From a virus: DNA of 22,671 nucleotides. This document shows positions 5,905 through 12,527 of the stretch, piece by piece. Position numbers and translations under genes: made by a program. Under the pieces are notes generated by a model. It was not told where the DNA came from and ran no database searches. It worked only from the letters and a program-made list of their open reading frames with translations. Location: positions 1 through 22,671 of the IMG/VR virus record IMGVR_UViG_3300028008_000116; one strand, written 5' to 3'. Numbering within the stretch: the first letter of the stretch is position 1; each line of letters opens with the position of its first letter.

Positions 5905-6117
5905 CTATATTGTCATCGGCAACTTTGGATACGGTGTTGCTATACCGTTTTGGTTGTCTAAGTACGTGCATATAAACTCTAGCATTACTGATTCATGCAT
6001 GGTCAAATAATAATCCAATGCTTCAAAACCAATTGCATCTTCGTAAACAAAATCATGTATGTAGTTTTTGCTAACGTAATCTTCTATTGCTAATCTTTCA
6101 GTTGCTATTGTAAACAT
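5905..6117 (-). CDS. Small unknown early protein (70 aa)
   Basis: I do not recognise this protein. The frame opens at 6156, but AAGGA six bases before the ATG at 6117 fixes the start at MFTIATERLAIEDYV. It is acidic and rich in aromatic residues and ends with PYPKLPMTI. No membrane span or motif is seen. It is the first gene after the early promoter at 6145-6172. Confidence 0.7.
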   Translation of the reverse strand: MFTIATERLAIEDYVSKNYIHDFVYEDAIGFEALDYYLTMHESVMLEFICTYLDNQNGIATPYPKLPMTI

Positions 6118-6144
6118 GTGTTTCCTTTTTCTTATTATGCTGTT

Positions 6145-6172
6145 ATAATAACACACTTTAAGAATAAGTCAA
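6145..6172 (-). promoter_or_regulatory. Early sigma70-type promoter
   Basis: On the minus strand TTGACT (6172-6167), a 16-base spacer and TATTAT (6150-6145) precede the 70-aa gene. A 21-base block covering the -35 region is identical to one at 9330-9350, and TATAATAACACA (plus strand) is also shared. The shared design suggests one class of early promoters read by host RNA polymerase. Confidence 0.75.
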
Positions 6173-6203
6173 CCTTTTTCTACGATTTGGCATAACTATC
6201 ATG

Positions 6204-6210
6204 CTAAATA
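6204..6210 (+). promoter_or_regulatory. Late-promoter-like box CTAAATA before the riboswitch-like RNA
   Basis: The plus strand reads ATGCTAAATAAAC just before the aptamer at 6215. The box matches the TAAATA core found before structural genes in this window, and its position would start the transcript right at the RNA element. Confidence 0.45.
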
Positions 6211-6214
6211 AACA

Positions 6215-6263
6215 TACGTTCACCCGAGAGGGCGGAAGTAGGCAATCGCTGAAGGAACGCACC
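6215..6263 (+). ncRNA. Glutamine riboswitch-like aptamer (Downstream-peptide / glnA RNA family)
   Basis: The block contains, in order, ACGTTCACCC, GGCGGAAGTAGG and GAAGGAACGCACC. These are the conserved elements I recall for the glnA and Downstream-peptide RNAs, which bind L-glutamine and occur in marine cyanobacteria and phages. CGTTC (6217-6221) pairs with GAACG (6255-6259), and CCC (6223-6225) pairs with GGG (6230-6232) over a GAGA loop. Downstream, CCTAA (6262-6266) can pair with TTAGG (6274-6278), next to the ribosome site AGGGAGGG (6277-6284), a possible expression platform acting on translation. As the name of one family implies, a short peptide frame follows at once. Confidence 0.85.
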
Positions 6264-6291
6264 TAACCATTTACTTAGGGAGGGTGGCAAA

Positions 6292-6405
6292 ATGACTTAC
6301 AGACCATATCAATGGAAGAAGTTTGCTGACGCACGGAAACGTGCTCTAGTTCATAAAATACTGAACTATCGCAAATCGTCTTGCATATGCAAAAAAGCTA
6401 GTTAA
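6292..6405 (+). CDS. Riboswitch-controlled 37-residue basic peptide
   Basis: This short frame begins MTYRPYQWKKFADARKRALV and ends CICKKAS. It contains eleven Lys/Arg and one Asp, so it is strongly basic, with a likely helix around FADARKRALVHKILNYRK and two cysteines (CIC). AGGGAGGG lies 8 bases before the ATG. It directly follows a glutamine-aptamer-like RNA, exactly the position of the peptide in the Downstream-peptide family. In freshwater cyanobacteria a related glutamine RNA controls a small basic inhibitor of glutamine synthetase (IF17), so a role in host nitrogen metabolism is a reasonable hypothesis. I cannot show homology by eye. Its last eight bases overlap the convergent gene at 6398-6553. 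Confidence 0.75.
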   Translation: MTYRPYQWKKFADARKRALVHKILNYRKSSCICKKAS

Positions 6406-6553
6406 CTTCGACGACCTTATGGAAGGGGAATACTCGAGGTTTGGTGTTTTTAATCATTTCCATGTATTCCTCTGCCTCTTTTCTAGTTTCTAATTTTGCA
6501 ATTGTTACTGGATCTTCGACACGTGGTTCGTACACAATATTAAATGTCTTCAT
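6398..6553 (-). CDS. Small unknown protein (51 aa)
   Basis: A 51-codon frame starts MKTFNIVYEPRVEDPVTIAK and continues with a charged helix (LETRKEAEEYMEMIK) and PRVFPFHKVVEVN. Its ATG overlaps the end of the upstream gene by 14 bases, with a GGGA run ahead. The layout, beta strand then a KEAEEYMEMI helix, is like small phage early proteins. Function unknown. It converges on the riboswitch peptide gene with 8 bases of overlap. Confidence 0.65.
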   Translation of the reverse strand: MKTFNIVYEPRVEDPVTIAKLETRKEAEEYMEMIKNTKPRVFPFHKVVEVN

Positions 6554-6782
6554 TGTTCATTTCCCAAACATTATACACATCTGAGAATCCCATATTCATT
6601 GGCGAATATTCACCAACATTTTCTTCTTGCCATGCATGTATATCAACCCATTGTTCTGCAGTCAGTTCGTCAATATCTTCAATTTCATAATGATTGCATA
6701 TTGCAGTTTCAACACAACTATATGCTTCTCTTTCAATATGCTCTTCGTCTTTGTACATTCTTGCCCAGTCAAATTTAGTCAT
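6540..6782 (-). CDS. Small acidic unknown protein (80 aa)
   Basis: I do not recognise this protein. It is strongly acidic, with many Glu, Asp and Trp residues (DIDELTAEQWVDIHAWQEENVGEYSPMN). It overlaps its neighbours by 8 bases upstream and 14 downstream, which supports it as a coupled gene of the APRT operon. No membrane span or metal motif is clear. Confidence 0.7.
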   Translation of the reverse strand: MTKFDWARMYKDEEHIEREAYSCVETAICNHYEIEDIDELTAEQWVDIHAWQEENVGEYSPMNMGFSDVYNVWEMNNEDI

Positions 6783-6963
6783 TGTTAGCCTCCTTTAATA
6801 TTTGTTTACGTCCTTCTACACCAATCTGTGAGTCCATCATTGTTTTAACATGTTGTAACATAGCACATGCCATCATCAGTATATCTTCTTTGCTATCACA
6901 CATTAGTATTTGTTGTTCTATAGGCCGGCACAGTTCCCTCATTCGCTCTTGAACTTCTGTCAT
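6775..6963 (-). CDS. Small unknown helical protein (62 aa)
   Basis: A predicted mostly helical protein, MTEVQERMRELCRPIEQQIL followed by a helix with three Cys in total and a basic end. Its ATG overlaps the stop of the APRT gene in an ATGA arrangement, so it is translationally coupled. The family is not recognised. Confidence 0.7.
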   Translation of the reverse strand: MTEVQERMRELCRPIEQQILMCDSKEDILMMACAMLQHVKTMMDSQIGVEGRKQILKEANND

Positions 6964-7505
6964 TTTGTTATCTCCTCTTGAGTTATGTGTAATTCCTGTT
7001 TCATATCATCTGAGTTAAGATACGTTAAGTTAATAATACTCGCAAAACCAACTACCCTTGCTTCTGCTTGTTCTACTAAACGTTTTGTTGCTAACATACT
7101 TCCGCCAGTTGCAACTAAATCATCAACAATAAGAACTCTATTTGCATGTCCTAGTAAGCCTTCTTGTAGCACCAGTGTGTCTTCACTGTATTCTGTGCCA
7201 TAACTTTCTTCTAACAAACTACCGGGATACTTTGAACCTTTTTTACGTACCATTATAAACGGCACACCAATAACACTTGCTAACACTGCACCAACTGCAA
7301 AGCCTCTGCTTTCAATCCCAACAATGTGTGTTATCTCACTGTTTGTGTTGAACAGTCTTTGTATTTCTACTGCCAGTTCAGCGGCAACTTGATTCCACAC
7401 AGGTTGTGCAAACAAACTGTTAACATCATAAAAGTTTACACCCTCAACCGGATAGTCCATCACAGTCCTCATGTAGTCTGTTGGCTTAGTTTTTTCTAAA
7501 GACAT
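6960..7505 (-). CDS. apt: Adenine phosphoribosyltransferase
   Basis: A 181-residue type I phosphoribosyltransferase that makes AMP from adenine and PRPP. The PRPP-binding signature VLIVDDLVATGGS lies at 124-136. The family hallmarks IVGIESRGFAVGAVLA (61-76), VPFIMVRKKGSKYPG (81-95) and the start FYDVNSLFAQP (analogous to FRDITPLL) all point to APRT rather than hypoxanthine or orotate enzymes. The frame opens at 7553, but GGGAGGG about 7 bases before the ATG at 7505 and the normal length of about 180 favour that start. It overlaps the methyltransferase gene by 20 bases. Adenine released from degraded host nucleic acid could be salvaged for phage DNA. Likely cytosolic. Confidence 0.93.
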   Translation of the reverse strand: MSLEKTKPTDYMRTVMDYPVEGVNFYDVNSLFAQPVWNQVAAELAVEIQRLFNTNSEITHIVGIESRGFAVGAVLASVIGVPFIMVRKKGSKYPGSLLEESYGTEYSEDTLVLQEGLLGHANRVLIVDDLVATGGSMLATKRLVEQAEARVVGFASIINLTYLNSDDMKQELHITQEEITK

Positions 7506-8616
7506 ATACACCCTCCCACTTTTCTCTACCTTGTTTACGATCATTACCCACACCCGGACGTGTGTTCAACATCATTTTAATTATTCCATCATGTTTGAAG
7601 CCGACCTTCTCTGCGGTTTGGATCCACCTTTCCGTGACTTCGTAAGGCTCGGGTCGATCATAGCTCTTATAGTCTGCGATGTTGGTGGCGAATACTCCGT
7701 CACTGTTGAGCCCTTTGCGAATGTTTTGCATAGTCGGAGCAACATAGCCTTCAAACCATTCATCTTCAGTTTTAAACTGTACCATGCATTGTGTTTCTTC
7801 ATTTGAATACTTCTCCAAGTTAAAATAAGGAGGTGAACTGAATGCTAGGTCTATATCCTCAGGTTGATAATTTTCACTAACATCTTGTACGATAGTGCCT
7901 CTTACACCGGTTGCTTCGTCTATTACATCATTCAAATAATTCAAGTATGCAACTGTTTCAGTGTTGGGTTCAACTCCTATGTAATTGTACTTAAAGTTGC
8001 TTGAGCCTATGCCTAATAATCTACCACCATAGCCACAACTGTAATCATACACATTGCCCCAAAGCACAGGGCACAGATGTTCTACTATTGCTTTGGCATT
8101 TTGTGCTTTGAAGTTAGTAACGTTCTCACCTGTGACTAATTCAAGTGCAGTTCTTAACTGTGTTGGACGTAACAATCTATCACCTGTTCTAAACTCAAAA
8201 CAAATTCTAATTGCACGTTTAAGTTTGCGTTCATCAAAGAATCGATCCTTTAAACTGTTTGATCCTCTGCCTTTAGGTTCAGCAGTCATCATATTAGGAA
8301 ACAAAAATCTATTGATTGTTTGCCCTCTGTTGTTGCCCAGTCCAATTTTTCCGTTGTCTACATTGTTATAGGATAACTTGCTAAACTTACGTACTGCATC
8401 AACCAATCCTTGGTGGGTATAATACACAATAGGAACTAGATCAATACTACGATATATGTTGTATACCTTTTCTATTGTTCCTTGTGGGTCAGCATCATAC
8501 TGTGCTTTATCAAAGGCGTCTAATTGATCGTAGACACTTTCATAACCAGTGAACTCGCCATCGATTATGTGCATTGATGATATATTCCAGATATCATGTA
8601 ATTGATCAATTACCAC
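7486..8616 (-). CDS. DNA amino-methyltransferase (SPPY motif)
   Basis: A 376-residue protein whose C-terminal half (about 180-376) is a SAM-dependent amino-methyltransferase. Motif I is VYDYSCGYGGRLLG (Asp191, GYGG 195-198), the acidic end of strand 2 is IGVEP (near 216), and the catalytic motif IV is LAFSSPPYFNLEKYS (SPPY 261-264). SPPY occurs in N4-cytosine and some N6-adenine enzymes. The N-terminal half carries no motif I recognise and may recognise DNA. The start shown is a GTG, overlapping the upstream stop by seven bases with only a weak GAGAT ahead. An ATG 14 codons in (Met15) is an alternative. No partner nuclease is nearby, so it is probably an orphan enzyme modifying phage DNA. Confidence 0.85.
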   Translation of the reverse strand: MVIDQLHDIWNISSMHIIDGEFTGYESVYDQLDAFDKAQYDADPQGTIEKVYNIYRSIDLVPIVYYTHQGLVDAVRKFSKLSYNNVDNGKIGLGNNRGQTINRFLFPNMMTAEPKGRGSNSLKDRFFDERKLKRAIRICFEFRTGDRLLRPTQLRTALELVTGENVTNFKAQNAKAIVEHLCPVLWGNVYDYSCGYGGRLLGIGSSNFKYNYIGVEPNTETVAYLNYLNDVIDEATGVRGTIVQDVSENYQPEDIDLAFSSPPYFNLEKYSNEETQCMVQFKTEDEWFEGYVAPTMQNIRKGLNSDGVFATNIADYKSYDRPEPYEVTERWIQTAEKVGFKHDGIIKMMLNTRPGVGNDRKQGREKWEGVYVFRKN

Positions 8617-9026
8617 GTAAATTTTATCTCCGCATATGCTTCATCTTGTTTAACAGTAATAGAACCAATGTCTTTCCAACTGTATGATAAGCCATCAAAC
8701 GAAGATGGATTTACAATAAGTTTATGGTCTGCTTGAAACTTCCAATACATTTTATTCTTGCTCTTAAGAACTACCTTTTGCTTGAATGTTTTTGCACGTT
8801 GCGGAAACTTACTATCATTGCTACTTTTTGTTTCACTAGGCCCAACAATACTAAAACCATATTTAATTTTGTTTAAGACATATCCGTTAATTGTATCATC
8901 AACTTCATAGTGCTTGTACAATCTCTGTGATACTTCTTCAATTGCTTTACTTGGATTATTAGTTGTAAATTCCTGTCCAAATACCATTGTGGGTAGCAGA
9001 AATAATATTGCAATAATGTATTTCAT
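8610..9026 (-). CDS. Predicted secreted protein of unknown function
   Basis: A 138-residue protein with a clear Sec signal peptide: MKYIIAILFLLPTMVFGQEF, with probable cleavage after Gly17. There is no lipobox cysteine. The mature part is basic and beta-rich, with repeated Lys/Ser segments (AKTFKQKVVLKSKNKMYWKF) and no recognised domain. Its ATG overlaps the stop of the upstream gene by one base. A phage early protein exported to the periplasm could act in superinfection exclusion or envelope protection, which is a guess. Confidence 0.75.
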   Translation of the reverse strand: MKYIIAILFLLPTMVFGQEFTTNNPSKAIEEVSQRLYKHYEVDDTINGYVLNKIKYGFSIVGPSETKSSNDSKFPQRAKTFKQKVVLKSKNKMYWKFQADHKLIVNPSSFDGLSYSWKDIGSITVKQDEAYAEIKFTW

Positions 9027-9283
9027 TATGCAGATGCCAATTCTACGCCTGCATCAAACATGTTCCATGCATCGCCATTGTTCTTAAAACCATATTCCTC
9101 TGCAAAATCCATTGAGCTACTATGCATCAATCTATCAGCAACACCTCTTGTTTGAAGAATGTATGCAACCATTTTTGGTGTCTTTGCAAAACCAACTGTG
9201 TTAAGTTGTCCAAGTTCGTCATTTCTACCACCGTAAAACTTAATACCACCGTTATCAGCACTTATAAAATCTATCTTTGTCAT
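9026..9283 (-). CDS. Small unknown early protein (85 aa)
   Basis: A soluble 85-residue protein (MTKIDFISADNGGIKFYGGR at the start) with no motif I recognise. Its start is preceded by AAGGAG about 6 bases upstream, and an early promoter lies just beyond (9314-9341). It is the first gene of the unit that continues through the secreted protein, methyltransferase and APRT. Confidence 0.75.
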   Translation of the reverse strand: MTKIDFISADNGGIKFYGGRNDELGQLNTVGFAKTPKMVAYILQTRGVADRLMHSSSMDFAEEYGFKNNGDAWNMFDAGVELASA

Positions 9284-9313
9284 CTAGCTCTCCTTATTTC
9301 TAACTATACATAT

Positions 9314-9341
9314 ATAATAACACAGTTATAGAATAAGTCAA
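9314..9341 (-). promoter_or_regulatory. Early sigma70-type promoter
   Basis: On the minus strand TTGACT (9341-9336), 16 bases, then TATTAT (9319-9314). The -35 region lies in a 21-base block (9330-9350) identical to 6161-6181. The ATG of the 85-aa gene follows 31 bases later. Confidence 0.75.
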
Positions 9342-9359
9342 CCTTTTTCTGCATTTAGG

Positions 9360-9587
9360 TTAGTCTAAAAATTCTATTATTTCTATCATTTTACTAAGTT
9401 TTTCTTGTGCTAAACGTTTGTTTGATGCTGGTACCCATGCCTGTCCTAAGCCATGTTCTTCGTCTACTTTGTTTAGTTCTAGTGTGATACGTTCCTTGCC
9501 AGTCTTACGCATCTTTAGTGGTCGTGGAGCAGTAAATTTAAGTATGAATACTTGTTCACGTGGTTTAAATTCTAATACTTCACCCAT
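9360..9587 (-). CDS. Small unknown protein following gp44 (75 aa)
   Basis: A basic 75-residue protein, MGEVLEFKPREQVFILKFTA at the start and a KLSKMIEIIEFLD helix at the end. It overlaps the gp44 stop by eight bases, so the two are translated together. In T4 the gene after 44 is 62, the small clamp-loader subunit, but this protein is far shorter than gp62 (187 residues) and I see no resemblance. Function unknown. Confidence 0.75.
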   Translation of the reverse strand: MGEVLEFKPREQVFILKFTAPRPLKMRKTGKERITLELNKVDEEHGLGQAWVPASNKRLAQEKLSKMIEIIEFLD

Positions 9588-10503
9588 TGATCTGCGATAG
9601 CTCTACCATAGTTGCACTTAGATTAATTTCTGGATCTGCTACGAAACTGTGATTAACAAGTCCTGTACGTATTGCCATAATAGCACTGTCTTGTCCTTCT
9701 GGAGTAGTACTGAACAGTTCTAAGTTGTCATACATCCAACGAAATACATCTTCCATCTCTTCTGGACGTACAGTTGCACACATAAGTTTACGTGCTTCAA
9801 TGATCTTGCCTGCTTTGAACAAGTTTACTGCATCAACCCGCCAGTCGCTTGTGTTGCCTTCATCGCCCTTTACGTTTGTAAGTTTGCCATCTGTGCTGTT
9901 CATCTGACACAGATTCAAACACTTACGTAGATCTGGATAGGTGCTACGTACATATGTGTCCAGTGTTTCGATATCAAGTTCAACATTCTCTGCAACCAGC
10001 ACAGTGGCAATACGTGCAGTAAACTCTGTCTTGTCTACTTTCTCAATATGAAAGCCTTGACATCTACTATGCAATGCAGGGATAACTCTGTTTGGATAGT
10101 TACAAGTTAGTATGAACCTTGCACTAGCATGATAGGTTTCCATAACACCACGCAGTGCCGCTTGTCCATTTGGCGATATATAGTCAGCCTCATCTAACAG
10201 TACAACCTTGAAGTCACCAAATGGCATTGTTTGTACAAATCCTGTGATCTTATCACGTATTGTGTCAATTGAATTTTCTCTTGATGCGTTTATTTCTAGC
10301 ACATCAAAGTCATCTATTTCAAGTTGTTTGATCAGTATCTTTGCCAGTGTTGTTTTACCTACACCAGGTGCACCTGAGAATAACAAGTGCGGAATAGCAC
10401 CTTCATCTATCCAAGTTTTTACTTGTGCTTTTTGTTCTGCATCACGGAACACATATCCGTCGATGTCATCGGGCCTATACTTTTCAGTCCACAGTTGCTT
10501 CAT
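9580..10503 (-). CDS. 44: Sliding-clamp loader ATPase subunit (gp44-like)
   Basis: A 307-residue AAA+ protein of the clamp-loader family. The start LWTEKYRPDDIDGYV is the typical N-terminal signature. Walker A GAPGVGKT is at 44-51, Walker B VLLDEADYIS near 101-110, sensor 1 ILTCNYPNRV at 131-140 and the arginine-finger motif HSRC at 145-148. The length is near T4 gp44 (319). It opens the gp45-type clamp ring around primed DNA for the phage replisome. It starts with AGGAG 8 bases upstream and has its own sigma70-type promoter at 10526-10554, inside the end of the upstream radical SAM gene. It therefore marks the start of an early transcription unit. gp45 and gp62 are not in the window. Confidence 0.95.
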   Translation of the reverse strand: MKQLWTEKYRPDDIDGYVFRDAEQKAQVKTWIDEGAIPHLLFSGAPGVGKTTLAKILIKQLEIDDFDVLEINASRENSIDTIRDKITGFVQTMPFGDFKVVLLDEADYISPNGQAALRGVMETYHASARFILTCNYPNRVIPALHSRCQGFHIEKVDKTEFTARIATVLVAENVELDIETLDTYVRSTYPDLRKCLNLCQMNSTDGKLTNVKGDEGNTSDWRVDAVNLFKAGKIIEARKLMCATVRPEEMEDVFRWMYDNLELFSTTPEGQDSAIMAIRTGLVNHSFVADPEINLSATMVELSQING

Positions 10504-10525
10504 ACAATACTCCTAATTTGTACAT

Positions 10526-10554
10526 AGTATACAGGTATTATTTAGGTAAGTCAA
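10526..10554 (-). promoter_or_regulatory. Early sigma70-type promoter for the clamp-loader gene
   Basis: On the minus strand TTGACT (10554-10549), 17 bases, then TATACT (10531-10526). The GGTTGACTTA sequence around -35 matches the promoters at 6167 and 9336. It overlaps the 3' end of the radical SAM gene and lies about 23 bases before the gp44 ATG. Confidence 0.75.
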
Positions 10555-12169
10555 CCAATTCTGGAAAACTATCTAATAGGTTTGCTTTATAGTATTTGTC
10601 TAGAGGCAAGATATTTTGCCAAAAGTCTTTACTATCAAAAGCAATAGTTGTATCTAGTTGTGTAAGGATGCTTTCAAAGCCCTGAGTTGCTCTACCTTCG
10701 TTATCAAGCGGACGTAACCATTCAAGATGATTATTAATTTTTTCTCTTATCTGCACACGTAAGGCGGGTGGAGCAGTTTCAACTCTCATCCATTCAGGCC
10801 AGTGTAGTGTCTGTATACGAAACTGTTCAGGTTTTATTAGACCTTTTTCTGTCCAACTGCGGTGAAAGTCTGGCACATGTAATACATTAATAAGACTTGT
10901 TGTACTACTGATATAAAAATCTATATCAGGACGTTGATCCAGCATTTCACGCCTAAAGTCTAATACATCTTGCCATACTGTTCCAGTACGTAGATATGCT
11001 CCTCTTTCGCCCTCTGCGTCAAGACTTGCACCAATGGATATGTTTTTAAAATTTTTCCATGCATCAAAGATACTGTGTCCTTTTAGATGCGAACGTGTCA
11101 TATTAGTATTATATATCAATTGGATGTCATGACGATGTCTTAGATTTAATTCAGCGAGTATCTTGTAGTTTTCTGGCATCATCAGTGGCTCGCCGCCGGC
11201 AAAGTATATCCTATCAATATTATCTAGTTGTTCAACTATTTGATCATACAAATCTGTGTTGTTTCTACCTGCTTTAAGGAATACTGGTGTAGACTTGTCA
11301 ATTAAACCAACTGCAACTGCTGGAGCATGCCAACTACTTGACGATCCGTGAACACAACTACGACAACTCAAATTACAAAGATTATTAAATCTTGAATCAA
11401 TGAATTTTAAATTATACTCGGGCGTGATATTTTGTTCGACAAGGTCTACGTGCTTTGCAAACGTAGTATTCATTGATGTTCTAAAACTTTCTTTTCCAAG
11501 TTTTTCAGCTCGCATACATTGTTTACATCCGTCACTTGGCAGATCATTTAGCATTCGTTTTCTTAAATTTTGATATGGTTTATCGTTCCAAATGTCTTTA
11601 AGGCTGTCTTTACTGCAATCACCAATTGACTCTCCATTCCATGCACAACACGGTGCAACACCATTTTTGGTATGAATGTATAAACTTGTCCAAGGAATTA
11701 TACAGAAATTTTTATTTTTAAATAGTAGATCTCTTTGTGCTTTTGTAAGTTTTGATATCTCTTCACTTCGATGATTGACACTATTTGTTTTTGTATATGG
11801 TCTGATATCACCTGCTGGTAATCTTTCAAAATTGCCTGCAATAGATTGTATTTTAAATGTTGTAGGGTCAGTACTATATGTTTTATGCACATAGCGATAT
11901 TCTTCATGAATTTTATTATTAGTTGTTACAAGACAGATAAAACAATTACTAATATCAATATGGTTAATAATAGTTTGTAAACTTTGTAATATTAAGCCAT
12001 GTGAATCTTTGTAAAAATCATTGGTTAATTTTATTACAATTTTTTGATTTGATTCAAAGGCTGGTTGATGTAGTGCTTTCAGTGCAAGATATAGATCAAC
12101 AAAGTTATCTTTGTAATGATCGCAATCAATTGTTCCTACAATCTCATCGCTGGTAAATGTCAATTGCAT
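10538..12169 (-). CDS. Radical SAM protein with upstream Cys-rich (SPASM/twitch-like) cluster
   Basis: A 543-residue protein in two parts. The first 140 residues show no known domain. Then FCIIPWTSLYIHTKNGVAPCC followed by SDGCKQC gives a second set of cysteines (156, 174, 175, 185, 215, 218), like the auxiliary cluster domain of SPASM/twitch enzymes, but placed before the catalytic core. The radical SAM motif CNLSCRSC is at 265-272 and GGEP, the SAM-binding strand, at 325-328. Such proteins cleave SAM to a radical and modify peptides or other small substrates. They recur in marine myoviruses, but the target is unknown. The frame extends to 12226, which adds a Met-rich hydrophobic leader fully inside the co-chaperonin gene. 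I prefer the ATG at 12169 (26-base overlap), though its ribosome site is weak. Confidence 0.85.
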   Translation of the reverse strand: MQLTFTSDEIVGTIDCDHYKDNFVDLYLALKALHQPAFESNQKIVIKLTNDFYKDSHGLILQSLQTIINHIDISNCFICLVTTNNKIHEEYRYVHKTYSTDPTTFKIQSIAGNFERLPAGDIRPYTKTNSVNHRSEEISKLTKAQRDLLFKNKNFCIIPWTSLYIHTKNGVAPCCAWNGESIGDCSKDSLKDIWNDKPYQNLRKRMLNDLPSDGCKQCMRAEKLGKESFRTSMNTTFAKHVDLVEQNITPEYNLKFIDSRFNNLCNLSCRSCVHGSSSSWHAPAVAVGLIDKSTPVFLKAGRNNTDLYDQIVEQLDNIDRIYFAGGEPLMMPENYKILAELNLRHRHDIQLIYNTNMTRSHLKGHSIFDAWKNFKNISIGASLDAEGERGAYLRTGTVWQDVLDFRREMLDQRPDIDFYISSTTSLINVLHVPDFHRSWTEKGLIKPEQFRIQTLHWPEWMRVETAPPALRVQIREKINNHLEWLRPLDNEGRATQGFESILTQLDTTIAFDSKDFWQNILPLDKYYKANLLDSFPELVDLPK

Positions 12170-12527
12170 CAGCCAATGTATCATCGTTGCCAGGATCATC
12201 ATCGCTAACAAGTAAAATGTCTGCATTGTCTACTTTACGAATCACAGTTTCTCCGTTTCCGTCTGCAATCTTCACACCTCTTGTCCAACGACCGTGTGCT
12301 ACCATGATCCATTGCCCTGTAGAAACTTCTGTTTGCTCTGGACCAATAGCATATACCTTGCCCCAACGTGGACGTATGCCATGACCTTTGCCGTCATCGT
12401 CTAATAATATGATTCCGCTTTGTAGTTTTCTTTCTTTAAATGCCATTTCTTCAACAATTACATCATCACGTAGTGCTCTAAACGTTTCTCTCGTAACTTT
12501 GTATGCATCATAGTTCTGTGTAGCCAT
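12144..12527 (-). CDS. GroES/gp31-like co-chaperonin
   Basis: A 127-residue protein with a GroES fold signature: LRDDVIVEEMAF (19-30) matches the first strands of GroES. KLQSGIILLDDDGKG holds a mobile loop whose Gly38-Ile-Ile-Leu41 parallels GIVL, the tripeptide that docks on GroEL. The following strands GKVYAIGP and STGQWIMVAHGRWTRGVKI, and a C-terminal NADILLVSDDD, also fit. T4 gp31 replaces host GroES so that the host GroEL can fold the large capsid protein, and this protein may do the same. AGGAG precedes the start, 12 bases upstream. It overlaps its neighbours at both ends. The tail past residue 110 is Asp-rich and lacks a GroES counterpart. Confidence 0.85.
   Translation of the reverse strand: MATQNYDAYKVTRETFRALRDDVIVEEMAFKERKLQSGIILLDDDGKGHGIRPRWGKVYAIGPEQTEVSTGQWIMVAHGRWTRGVKIADGNGETVIRKVDNADILLVSDDDPGNDDTLADAIDIYQR

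Noticed and set aside
11698-11907. A 69-codon minus-strand frame inside the radical SAM gene
   Set aside because: It has no ribosome site or conserved motif and lies in the AT-rich N-terminal part of a strong gene.
12169-12226. Hydrophobic Met-rich N-terminal extension of the radical SAM protein
   Set aside because: It would lie entirely within the co-chaperonin gene and give a membrane leader not expected of a cytosolic enzyme. It probably reflects the other frame.
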